Shown here: positions 54,484 to 62,283 of the stretch, piece after piece
How positions within the stretch are numbered: the first letter of the stretch is position 1
Layout of the letters: each line of letters starts with the position of its first letter
Notes under the pieces: generated by a model
Told to the model about the DNA's origin: nothing
The model's database searches: none
What the model saw: the letters and a program-made list of their open reading frames with translations, nothing else
Source: Pseudomonas fluorescens
GTDB lineage: Bacteria > Pseudomonadota > Gammaproteobacteria > Pseudomonadales > Pseudomonadaceae
Direction of reading: 5' to 3'
DNA length: 64,000 nt
Assembly (NCBI RefSeq): GCF_902498065.1
Contig: NZ_CABVIR010000001.1
Coordinates: 372,001-436,000 of the forward strand
Made by a program: the position numbers and the translations under genes

Positions 54484-54531
54484 GACATCGGTCCATCCGG
54501 TCCAGCAACTTGATCACCAGCGCTCCCAGCC

Positions 54532-55062
54532 TTAGGGGCAGGTAGCCAGAGGCCAACCGATGCGCGCTGCGCGTCGGAGGCTGGCCTTAACAACCCAGCG
54601 GTGAAATGGGGCAATAACGAATATGTAGGCCCGGCCTAGACGGTTGTGGCACTGGACCACGGTTGAAAAAACCAGTTGGCGACTGCCTTCTGGCTCTGCC
54701 TCTCCCGAACACAGGATCGATATCCGGAAGTCGAGGTGCTTGTCGTCCTCTCCCAACACGATTTCAGTCTGGTTCGAGCTGTAGACCTTGAAGATTTGAA
54801 TCCGATGAGCAAGTGATGCCAAATGTTTGGCTGTCTTGAGACCAAAGCAGGCAACGATAGTGTCTCGGACTTTCATGAGCCATCCGATCCAGGATGGCTG
54901 GTGGGAAAGGATGAATCGAGCTAGCAAATCTGGATTGCTGGAGGTGCCCGCCGGGAGCCGAATCGCAAAAGCGTCCGCCAGGTTCATCGACTTGTAAAGG
55001 TGAGTGATGCCGGACCTCGAGGGTACTGGCACGGACATAATGAGCTCAAATTCTCGGGGCAT
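54532..55062 (-). CDS. DUF2867 family protein
   Basis: 176 aa. Pattern DAFAIRLPAG, ILSHQPSWIGWLMKVRDTIV, GEDDKHLDFRISI and CHNRLGRAYIFVIAPFHRWV fits DUF2867, a family of unknown function. ATG 55062 has AGGAGAG ~8 nt upstream. Ends 48 bp before the truncated ABC gene, so the junction of rearrangement probably lies between. Confidence 0.8.
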   Translation of the reverse strand: MPREFELIMSVPVPSRSGITHLYKSMNLADAFAIRLPAGTSSNPDLLARFILSHQPSWIGWLMKVRDTIVACFGLKTAKHLASLAHRIQIFKVYSSNQTEIVLGEDDKHLDFRISILCSGEAEPEGSRQLVFSTVVQCHNRLGRAYIFVIAPFHRWVVKASLRRAARIGWPLATCP

Positions 55063-55085
55063 CGGGGATCTCTCCTGAGTTCTAA

Positions 55086-55748
55086 CTACCAATTAGACGA
55101 CATGCCATGTCGCGTTTCTTGTTGCGATGGTTTGTCGTATAACGCTCCTTGTCGGATACTGAGCCCGATCAAGGCATCATAGACCTCTTGCTGCCCAGCT
55201 GGCAGAACAGGGAGCAACGTCGCACGACGCTTGTCGACATCGAACCAGGATTCAACCAACCATCCCACCAGATAGAGCGCCGAAAGACATCCGCCAGCGG
55301 TTGCAACGTTCCCTTGGCATACAAGAGGCTGGTCCACGGTCTCAAGTCCCAGCGCTTGCAAGCTCGATCGTGCATCCGGGTGTGTAGTTGCTTGGCCGCC
55401 GAGCAGCCCGAGCCGTTCGAGAATGAAAGCTCCGGCGCATATGGAGCCGATTCGCTGGCGTCTGGAGTCAAGTTCAAACGACGGCAGGAAGTCTGCCGCG
55501 GCAAGTGCAGCGGGTATCCCTTCCTTGCCGCTGACGAACAGTACCGCGTCGGCGCTATTGGCCTCGGAAAGCGGACCGTGCACTGAAACAGGCAGGCCGT
55601 GGGCCGATCGCACGATAGAGCCAGAGCCCAATATTCGGACGTGCCAGTCCTCGGTGTTGCGGCCTAAAATGTCCCACATCAGGAATAGGTCAATATCAGT
55701 GAATTGGTCGAAAGCAACCAGAACGATTTTCTTCAAGGCGAGCTCCAT
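55086..55748 (-). CDS. DJ-1/PfpI family protein
   Basis: 220 aa. Class I glutamine-amidotransferase-like fold with nucleophile elbow GSICAGAFIL (Cys104) and VLFVSGKEG, ATTHPDARSSL. It resembles the N-terminal domain of GlxA-type AraC regulators but stops without an AraC helix-turn-helix, so it is a stand-alone DJ-1/PfpI protein. Start ATG 55748, divergent from the TetR gene with a palindromic site between. Confidence 0.82.
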   Translation of the reverse strand: MELALKKIVLVAFDQFTDIDLFLMWDILGRNTEDWHVRILGSGSIVRSAHGLPVSVHGPLSEANSADAVLFVSGKEGIPAALAAADFLPSFELDSRRQRIGSICAGAFILERLGLLGGQATTHPDARSSLQALGLETVDQPLVCQGNVATAGGCLSALYLVGWLVESWFDVDKRRATLLPVLPAGQQEVYDALIGLSIRQGALYDKPSQQETRHGMSSNW

Positions 55749-55815
55749 GAAAAGTGCTGGCGTGCAAAACGCAACGGCCGTCTTTGCTGGTGTTCGCAGC
55801 GTATCAATCGGTTGC

Positions 55816-55840
55816 GCACCATACACAGTCTGTATGGCGC
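55816..55840. promoter_or_regulatory. Candidate TetR operator
   Basis: CCATACA (55819-55825), CAGTC, TGTATGG (55831-55837) form a perfect 7-bp inverted repeat with 5-bp centre, extended by GC at both ends after one mismatch. It lies 22 bp before the TetR start and 68 bp before the DJ-1 start, so it could control both. Confidence 0.6.
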
Positions 55841-55861
55841 TAAATATGGAGCGAGTAACTC

Positions 55862-56416
55862 GTGAGAAAACTAACTCGTAACCATTGGGTCGCGGCTGGC
55901 TTTGAGGCCCTCGACCAAATAGGGCATATTGGCGTTTCGGCCGAGAGTTTATCGCGCCGATTGAATGTGACCCGCGGATCGTTCTATCACCATTTCCGCA
56001 ATCGCGAAGACTTTGTCCGCACCTTGCTGGCCGCTTGGGAAGAAGATTACACGGGGCGCATGCTCGCCTATGCCGCGCAGGGTCGTAGCGCGGGCGAAAT
56101 CTTGAAACGCTACTTGAGTATTGCTGCTGAAAAACAGCCTGGGCGGGAAGTTTCCATCCGAGCCTGGTCGCTGCACGATCCGTTGGTAGGCGAGTTTCAG
56201 CAGCGTGTTGACACAAGACGACTGGACTTCGCGATACGGACGTGCCGCCGCTTGGTCCCTATGCCAGGCGAAGCTGAAGTGATTGGTCGGGTGGCCCATC
56301 TGTGCCTGATTGGTGGTCAACAGGCAGGGCTGCGGCGTGATGCCGCTCGCTTCAACAGTTTCCTGAGTCGAGCCTTTTCACTTTTCGAAGGGGCTCTTCC
56401 ACCGTGGCGGGCCTAA
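55862..56416 (+). CDS. TetR family transcriptional regulator
   Basis: 184 aa. N-terminal helix-turn-helix GVSAESLSRRLNVTRGSFYH followed by HFRNREDFVRTLLAAWEED is the TetR signature; the C-terminal ligand domain is not assignable. GTG start at 55862 with GGAG ~10 nt upstream. Likely repressor of itself and the divergent DJ-1/PfpI gene through the palindrome at 55816-55840. Confidence 0.85.
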   Translation: MRKLTRNHWVAAGFEALDQIGHIGVSAESLSRRLNVTRGSFYHHFRNREDFVRTLLAAWEEDYTGRMLAYAAQGRSAGEILKRYLSIAAEKQPGREVSIRAWSLHDPLVGEFQQRVDTRRLDFAIRTCRRLVPMPGEAEVIGRVAHLCLIGGQQAGLRRDAARFNSFLSRAFSLFEGALPPWRA

Positions 56417-56751
56417 GTCCTGAGCTAAATTGGATAACTGAATAAATAGAGTTCGCGCGTCGCTAAATTCTCGGCAGCACTCAATTCCTACACCGAATGG
56501 GTCGATCCAAGTCATACAGCCGCCAATCATCCGCTCCGTGAAAGGCTTCGTTGGAACCCTTTTTTCATAGCGCTGAAGGGCGCACGTGTCAGCAAGACGC
56601 GTGCACGGGCTTTCCCTTGTGGTTCTAACATGACGTCCGGACAACCAGCGTCATATTCGTCGAAGATCAGCGCCCTGGGCCGGCAGTGCCCAGGGCAGGA
56701 TGACTTCCTGGAATTCACACGTTCGGTATGTGCGGCAGGCAAGATGAGGGC
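56417..56751. other. Gene-free region with possible VOC-family remnant and hairpin
   Basis: 335 bp. On the minus strand about 56450-56560 reads ERMIGGCMTWIDPFGVGIEC, resembling the C-terminal metal-binding segment of glyoxalase/extradiol dioxygenase (VOC) proteins, with no intact gene around it. A perfect hairpin CCCTGGGC/GCCCAGGG lies at 56673-56695, 57 nt past the aminotransferase stop, without a U-tract. Confidence 0.5.
56450..56560 (-). pseudogene. Possible fragment of a VOC (glyoxalase-like) gene
   Basis: Translated fragment GCMTWIDPFGVGIECCREF has the aromatic-x-DP-x-G-x-x-I-E pattern seen near the C-terminus of VOC proteins. The flanking frame carries no recognisable N-terminal part and no usable start. 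Weak pattern-only call. Confidence 0.25.
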
Positions 56752-57885
56752 TTAGTTTCCCATCACCTCGTCCAGTGCCTGTTCGAGGGTGCTCACCGTG
56801 CGCTCGATATTTTGCAGCTTTTCGAGTCCGAACAGGCCGATGCGGAAGGTCTGGAAGTCGGCCGGTTCGTCGCATTGCAACGGCACTCCGGCGGCGATCT
56901 GCAGGCCGTGGCTGGCAAATTTCTTGCCGCTCTTGATGTCGGCATCATCGGTGTAGCTCACCACGACGCCAGGGGCCTGAAAGCCGGCTGCGGCCACGCT
57001 TTTGATGCCTTTGCCGGTCAACATTGCGCGCACCCGATCACCCAGAGCCTGTTGGTCGCCGCGGACCTTGTCGAAACCGTAGGCTTGCGTCTCTTTCATC
57101 ACTTCGTTGAAGCGCGCGAGGGAATCGCTGGGCATGGTCGCATGGTAGGCATGTCCGCCCTGTTCGTAGGCCTGCATGATCTGAAGCCACTTTTTCAGGT
57201 CGCAGGCGAAGCTGCTGCTCTGCGTCTGCTCGATGCGCTCCAGGGCCAAAGCACTGAGCATCACCAGGGCGCAGCAAGGGGAGGCGCTCCAGCCTTTCTG
57301 CGGTGCGCTGATCAGCAGGTCGACTGCGCATTTGTGCATATCCACCCAAAGCGTGCCTGAGGCGATGCAGTCCAGCACGAACAGGCCACCTACCGCATGC
57401 ACGGCGTCACCGACGGCTCGCAGGTAGTCGTCGGGCAGGATAATCCCTGATGAGGTTTCAACGTGGGGGGCGAAGACAATCTGCGGCTTCTGCGCCGCAA
57501 TGGCTGCCAGCACTTCGTCCAGAGGGGGTGGGGCGTAGGCAGCCTGGCGACCGGTGTCGACCGGTCGGGCTTTCAGCACCGTGGTGGCCGCCGGGATGTT
57601 GCCCATCTCAAGGATCTGGCTCCAGCGATAACTGAACCAGCCGTTGCGTATCACCAGGCATTGCTGTTCGGTGGCAAACTGTCGCGCCACCGCTTCCATG
57701 CCGAAGGTGCCGCTGCCCGGGACCACCGCAACACCCTGGGCGTTGTAGACCTGTTTCAGGGTCCTGGAAATGTTCTTCATCACCCCTTGAAATGACTGCG
57801 ACATGTGGTTGAGCGAGCGGTCGGTGTAGACCACTGAGTACTCGACCAACCCCTCAGGATCGATGCTGGGATATAGCTTTGACAT
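56752..57885 (-). CDS. Class V aminotransferase (PLP), alanine-glyoxylate type
   Basis: 377-aa fold-type I PLP enzyme. Schiff-base Lys197 in SAPQKGWSASPCC, Asp172 in FVLDCIASGT and PGSGTFGMEAV near the N-terminus. Related to serine/alanine-glyoxylate and 2-aminoethylphosphonate aminotransferases; the substrate cannot be fixed. AGGAG lies 7 nt before ATG 57885. Monocistronic. Confidence 0.85.
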   Translation of the reverse strand: MSKLYPSIDPEGLVEYSVVYTDRSLNHMSQSFQGVMKNISRTLKQVYNAQGVAVVPGSGTFGMEAVARQFATEQQCLVIRNGWFSYRWSQILEMGNIPAATTVLKARPVDTGRQAAYAPPPLDEVLAAIAAQKPQIVFAPHVETSSGIILPDDYLRAVGDAVHAVGGLFVLDCIASGTLWVDMHKCAVDLLISAPQKGWSASPCCALVMLSALALERIEQTQSSSFACDLKKWLQIMQAYEQGGHAYHATMPSDSLARFNEVMKETQAYGFDKVRGDQQALGDRVRAMLTGKGIKSVAAAGFQAPGVVVSYTDDADIKSGKKFASHGLQIAAGVPLQCDEPADFQTFRIGLFGLEKLQNIERTVSTLEQALDEVMGN

Positions 57886-58080
57886 GGGTGACTCCTTTGG
57901 CAGAGATGTCAGTGGTATCGACCCTGCCCTAAGCTTTGGCAAATGACAAGATTGCTCGGGATTGATTGCGACTTCTGTCGAGCGGTTGGCATCATCAGGT
58001 CGATTACTGGACGTAGCAATGCTCGCAGGTGGCTGCTGAGTTGTGGGAGAGGGGGGTTAAAAGTTCGTGCCTCTTTACGT

Positions 58081-58312
58081 TCGGTCGATAACGACCAGTT
58101 ACGGAGGGTAGCAGCCGGCAGAAATCGGCCGAGGCTGTGTAAAAACGTTTTTCAGCGTGACAGGTACTCATAATCGGACTGGAAATCGCGCTTCTATGCG
58201 AAATCCACATCTGCTGACGGGCCAATAAATTTCAGATTTAACGTAGACGCGCACACTTCAATTTTTGCGAAGCGTTTTTACACACTCTGGGCCAAGAGCG
58301 GACGGTCGTGTT
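58081..58312. repeat. Module-boundary repeat, copy 1 (interrupted)
   Basis: Left part 58081-58130 ends GGCAGAAATCGGCC; right part 58290-58312 continues GGCCAAGAGCGGACGGTCG. Joined across the MITE-like insert they restore the same core seen in copies 2 and 4. Confidence 0.65.
58131..58289. mobile_element. 159-bp MITE-like element
   Basis: Ends are inverted: GAGGCTGTGTAAAAACG (58131-58147) against CAGAGTGTGTAAAAACG (complement of 58273-58289), 14 of 17 matching with a perfect 12-bp core. GGCC flanks both sides (58127-58130, 58290-58293), consistent with a 4-bp target duplication. No coding capacity. The ends resemble those of some IS5-like elements, from memory. Confidence 0.7.
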
Positions 58313-58324
58313 CAGCCGTTTATC

Positions 58325-59125
58325 TTAGTTATCTGCGAGGCGGTACAGTGCTTGGGCATGAGATGTCGTCAACCCGGCACGTTGCAGATTTCGGCGACTT
58401 TGGGAGCTGGCCAGCGCGGTCGCGGCGATCAAGTGGCAGCCATGCTTCTTCGCTTGCTCAATTCGATGAGATATCAGTGCTCCATGGTAGCCAAGGCCCC
58501 GGGCATCCTTTCGGGTGGCAGCCGTTCCAAGGTAGGCAATGCCATTACTGGCCAAATACATTGAGGCTCCTGCCACGACTTTCCCATCAGCCTTCAGGAC
58601 GCAGATTTTCAGACGTCCGCTCGACGTCTGCTCTGCGAAGGATGCTTGATTCAGCAATTGGTACTCTGGTTTGGTATGAAAACCACCCGCATGCACATCT
58701 GCGAACTGAGCAAGAGTTTTTGACGTGACTTCCTCGATTTCGAATGAGTGGCGACTCAAGACCACCTTCTCGATGGCACACGCGAATTGCAAGTGAGTCC
58801 AGCCCCTCAAACGCTCAAGCTGCGCTTCGCCCACAAGTGAGTACCGCCCCAACGCGGAAAGTTTCCCGATAAGGGGAGTTACGACCGAATGTTCCGCTGA
58901 ATCTTTGAGCAACTTCAACAGTGCCTGGGGATCACGGGCGCTGTCGCCGTAGATGCGGTTGAACATTGGGCTAGGTGATGCGTTCACCTGAAAGCACGAA
59001 AAGTCTCCGTTGGAAAAAACACGTGCGCCATAAGGATTTCCACTTATCCCTGCCAAGTTCTGAACACGCGAACGCAAATACTCGCTTTCTGCGGCCTCAA
59101 TCTGATGTGCCAGTTCAACATCCAT
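58325..59125 (-). CDS. GNAT family acetyltransferase
   Basis: 266 aa. C-terminal GNAT domain with AYLGTAATRKDARGLGYHGA (acetyl-CoA loop) and SQSRRNLQRAGLTTSHAQAL. The N-terminal ~120 residues (PSPMFNRIYGDSA, GWTHLQFACAIEK) may be a second, degenerate GNAT fold. AAAGGA lies ~8 nt before ATG 59125. Sits between boundary repeat copies 1 and 2, so it looks like cargo. Confidence 0.8.
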   Translation of the reverse strand: MDVELAHQIEAAESEYLRSRVQNLAGISGNPYGARVFSNGDFSCFQVNASPSPMFNRIYGDSARDPQALLKLLKDSAEHSVVTPLIGKLSALGRYSLVGEAQLERLRGWTHLQFACAIEKVVLSRHSFEIEEVTSKTLAQFADVHAGGFHTKPEYQLLNQASFAEQTSSGRLKICVLKADGKVVAGASMYLASNGIAYLGTAATRKDARGLGYHGALISHRIEQAKKHGCHLIAATALASSQSRRNLQRAGLTTSHAQALYRLADN

Positions 59126-59427
59126 GTAAGTCGTCCTTTTTTGAAGATTTCCAAGGGAGGGAAAGCGCATCGAACAATACGCTTGCGTCCAAGTACGTAC
59201 CAGTAGTTGGCTCTGCTTCACCGTCAGCTTAGGGTCGTTTTTTGCCCCTCATGACAGGCAAGAATCGGCCAATTTCTGCCTGTAAGAAAGGGCAGCAGTC
59301 GGCCAAAAGCAGACATCCACTCCCTTGCTTTCTCGATACCTGATCCCCGCACACGGCTGCGACGCTATTGATGCGGCCTCGGGTGCTCTAGACTAAGCAC
59401 CCATGTAACTGACACCAAGGACGCTCA
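59126..59427. other. Divergent region with boundary repeat copy 2
   Basis: 302 bp between the GNAT (minus) and GIY-YIG (plus) starts. Holds repeat copy 2 (59232-59318) and ~100 bp of leader for the GIY-YIG gene; no promoter is obvious. Confidence 0.65.
59232..59318. repeat. Module-boundary repeat, copy 2
   Basis: Begins GGGTCG, contains GACAGGCAAGAATCGGCC (59255-59271 region) and a second CAGTCGGCCAAAAGCAGAC core (59294-59314). Confidence 0.65.
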
Positions 59428-60780
59428 GTGAGTTTCTCGATTTACCAGATCACCTATCGGCTGCCATTCGGAACCGGCAAACGTTATGTCGGTTTGACTC
59501 AACGCACCTTGAAGGATCGACTTAACGCTCACTTCAACGAGAGCACCCGTGAAAAGCCCAGAGGGATTTCGCCCTTCCATCTGGGCTACGCCATACGCGA
59601 TCACCTGCAAAAGTTCCCGGATGTGCCCCCTACGGAGGCGTTCGTGATCGAGTTGCTTAAAGACTATGCCTCCTTGGACGAGATGCGTGATGGCGAAGGT
59701 TTCTGGATCGATACCTTGAAGACCATGGCACCAGACGGGTTCAATCTCATGCGCGGTGGCAGCAGCGTCGGAGGACCATCAAACGCCAAGCCTTGCGAGA
59801 TATTCCTTGGCGACCGATTGCAAACCTTCAGCAGTTTTACCGCCGCCGCCAAGGCTGTCGCCAGCTCCGAAGGGATTGTCGACCCGAATGAAATAAGGCG
59901 TTTCATAGCCCGTGCCAGTATGAAAATGCGCGGAAGCAAGGGCAAGCCAGAGTCCAAGTACAGCTTGGCTGAAGCCTTGGGCATAGAACCCCGCGAAGAT
60001 GGGCGCAGGACGGATTTGAGTCGAGCGGCGAAAGCCTCTGGGCGGTCGGTGGATACAGAGCGGTCACGCTATCAGCGGCAAAAACTGCGGGACAAGCGAC
60101 TAGCGGACGGCGTGAACACCGGAAAGCTACCTTCCCTTGACGACCCTAGCCAGTTGGTATCACAGAAAGCGTTGTTTGAGACCCTCGGCATTAGCGCCTC
60201 GACCGGGCGTTTTCGTTTAGCACAGATCGCGGCGCGACTGGACTTCATGACCCCACGGGAAATCCATGACCACTTGCGTAAGCCTCAGGACCGTAGCAAA
60301 CCAATAACGGTGGATCTGCCCAATGGCCAACGCATTAGCCACGGTGTGAATGCCTTGGCCAACCTCTATGCCCGACCGGGCCACAGCTTTTCAAATATCA
60401 AGGCTAGGTTGCTCGAACTCGGCGCCAACCCCTACAACAATGACTTGCTAATCGCCATCGGCTTAGCCAACAAGCCAGTTAATCGCAATAAGGCCATTTC
60501 CGTTCAGCCGACTTCTCGCAAAAAACATTGTAGCGACTGGACGATCAGCAAGGGCGTACGCACAAAAACCTACGCTAACCAAAAGGCCTTTATCGATGCT
60601 TGCCATAAAGCCCTGCGGATGCGTCCAGATCGCTCGCACTGGCTGGGCAAGAATCCAGCAGACATAAACAAGACCCATCGCAGCCTGCAGTTCCGGATCT
60701 CATCGGCAACCCGTGTCGGCAAGACACCCCAGCAGTTAGCCGAAGCCTTCTCCATTGTTGATGATCTGCTTGAGAACTGA
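59428..60780 (+). CDS. GIY-YIG nuclease with repeated C-terminal modules
   Basis: 450 aa. GIY-YIG domain residues 1-112: IYQ at 5-7, YVG at 20-22, catalytic Arg31 (TLKDRLNAHF), Glu90 (GEGFWID) and the terminal GFNLMRGG. After it come about four degenerate modules (roughly 127-185, 240-285, 296-345, 369-441), each with a helix ending in an arginine-rich stretch then G-x-x-P, e.g. IKARLLELGANP and LQFRISSATRVGKTP. This resembles the small DNA-binding repeats of homing-type nucleases. GTG start at 59428 with AAGGA 7 nt upstream. Alone between repeat copies 2 and 3. Confidence 0.82.
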   Translation: MSFSIYQITYRLPFGTGKRYVGLTQRTLKDRLNAHFNESTREKPRGISPFHLGYAIRDHLQKFPDVPPTEAFVIELLKDYASLDEMRDGEGFWIDTLKTMAPDGFNLMRGGSSVGGPSNAKPCEIFLGDRLQTFSSFTAAAKAVASSEGIVDPNEIRRFIARASMKMRGSKGKPESKYSLAEALGIEPREDGRRTDLSRAAKASGRSVDTERSRYQRQKLRDKRLADGVNTGKLPSLDDPSQLVSQKALFETLGISASTGRFRLAQIAARLDFMTPREIHDHLRKPQDRSKPITVDLPNGQRISHGVNALANLYARPGHSFSNIKARLLELGANPYNNDLLIAIGLANKPVNRNKAISVQPTSRKKHCSDWTISKGVRTKTYANQKAFIDACHKALRMRPDRSHWLGKNPADINKTHRSLQFRISSATRVGKTPQQLAEAFSIVDDLLEN

Positions 60781-60832
60781 CGCCCTGAGAAAAGGCGACC
60801 GACGCATTTTCCGTACTCAAAACGTCCGCTTC

Positions 60833-60886
60833 GGGTCGGTTTCAGCCGGTCGTGGAGGGCAGGATTCGGCCATCAGCGGACGTTCA
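60833..60886. repeat. Module-boundary repeat, copy 3
   Basis: GGGTCGGTTTCAGCCGGTCG at the left and GATTCGGCCATCAGCGGACG towards the right end; shorter and more diverged than the other copies. Confidence 0.55.
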
Positions 60887-60994
60887 GTGAGACGGTTCTC
60901 AGGCGAGCAGCTCCCCAAGCAGGTAGAACGATAGCTTGACGAGAGACTCGTAGGCTGAGAGCTTGCGAGGCAACACCCAACGGAACGGAAGCCG

Positions 60995-61993
60995 ATGTCG
61001 CGCAAAGATCTTGAAGCCAAAAAGCGTCACCATTACGTCTGGGCGCATTACCTGACCCGCTGGGGCAGTGGTACGAAGAATGTTTTCTACACCACGAAGA
61101 CGGGGAAAATTGCCCATGACAGCGTGCGAGCCTTAGTTGCTGATGACTATTTCTACAAAACCACCGCACTTACTAGCAAGCATGTCGAGGTAATTAAAAG
61201 CTTCTCCCGACACAGCCCCGACCATCTTCACCAACAACACATGTCATACCTTAATGACTTTCTGAAGATGCAGCAGGTTGAAACTGCCTACCGAAAGTCT
61301 GGCGTTCAGAATCATGAAGCCGAGCTACTTCTACATTCGATGAAGTGCAACCTAATGGAAAATCTCCACGCATCCCACGAAAAAAAGGCACTGCCGGTGT
61401 TGGCGGCACTCGCAGAGGAGCAACTCGATGTACTGCAGGATGAACGGTACATGATTGAGTTCATGATGTTCTTCGGCCACCAGATCGCCCGCACAAAGAC
61501 TTTTCGAGACGGTGTTTTCCGGGTTCAACCCAGGCGTAACGCCCTTGAGATTGAAATGGCTGACGCGATTACGCATGCCTGGTGGTTCCTAAGCTACATG
61601 TTCGGAATGAGTATCGGCCTCAGTCTGTACATGACGCGCCACAATGATAAGCACGCGTTGCTGATAAATGACACGCAGGTGCCTTTTATCACGTCCGACC
61701 AGCCCGTCGTTAATGTGCACTCGTGCATCTCAGAGACAGAGTTCGCCGCACCAAAGCATGCCGATTTCTACTATCCGATCTCGCCGCGAGTCGCATACAT
61801 TATCTGCGACTCAGACCGATTCACGCCGGGTAAGAATGAGGTTAATGAGGCCACCGTCGCAGAACTCAATACCAAAGTGGCGGCCCAAGCCATGGTGCAC
61901 ATAATCGGTGATTCCGAGAGAGCAATTAGCCCGTTCAAAAAGCACATCGGGCAGCGCTACAAGCGAATTCCTGATGGCCATGTCATCGTCTGA
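60995..61993 (+). CDS. DUF4238 domain protein
   Basis: 332 aa. N-terminal KRHHYVWAHYLTRW and a central FITSDQPVV with PISPRVAYII follow the DUF4238 pattern, a family of unknown function often found in accessory or defence-type islands. No membrane segment or signal peptide. Lower GC than the core genes. GGAAG lies ~5 nt before ATG 60995. Followed after 290 bp by the DUF3800 gene with no boundary repeat between. Confidence 0.78.
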   Translation: MSRKDLEAKKRHHYVWAHYLTRWGSGTKNVFYTTKTGKIAHDSVRALVADDYFYKTTALTSKHVEVIKSFSRHSPDHLHQQHMSYLNDFLKMQQVETAYRKSGVQNHEAELLLHSMKCNLMENLHASHEKKALPVLAALAEEQLDVLQDERYMIEFMMFFGHQIARTKTFRDGVFRVQPRRNALEIEMADAITHAWWFLSYMFGMSIGLSLYMTRHNDKHALLINDTQVPFITSDQPVVNVHSCISETEFAAPKHADFYYPISPRVAYIICDSDRFTPGKNEVNEATVAELNTKVAAQAMVHIIGDSERAISPFKKHIGQRYKRIPDGHVIV

Positions 61994-62283
61994 CCGACCT
62001 AGCCGAACGGTCTCTATACTCCATCGTTTCAACTCGACGTCCCGTACATATGGACCGCATGGGCGATCGCGCAAAGTCATGTGAGTTTGATTGCAACGCA
62101 TTGCGTAACCTCCCACAGCTAGTGATTCATTGAGCGTTAAGCACAAGTAGGAGCGCGATGAAGCTGGCTTCTGTTATGTGCAAGCCTATGAGTCAGCTTA
62201 TTACCGGTTTGAGGACGCTGGAGTTGGAGAACGGGGTAACGCAAAAATAACCAGTCCATCATGGATCCAGAAGTGGGAAGGAT

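Larger units (their letters stand above)
57886..58324. other. Repeat-containing boundary region
   Basis: 439 bp without a gene between the aminotransferase start and the end of the GNAT gene. It contains copy 1 of the module-boundary repeat (58081-58312) interrupted by the 159-bp MITE-like element (58131-58289). From here to the right edge the gene content looks accessory. Confidence 0.75.

Noticed and set aside
55749..56216. N-terminal extension of the DJ-1/PfpI frame
   Set aside because: It overlaps the TetR gene on the other strand and the operator; residues are unlike the family.
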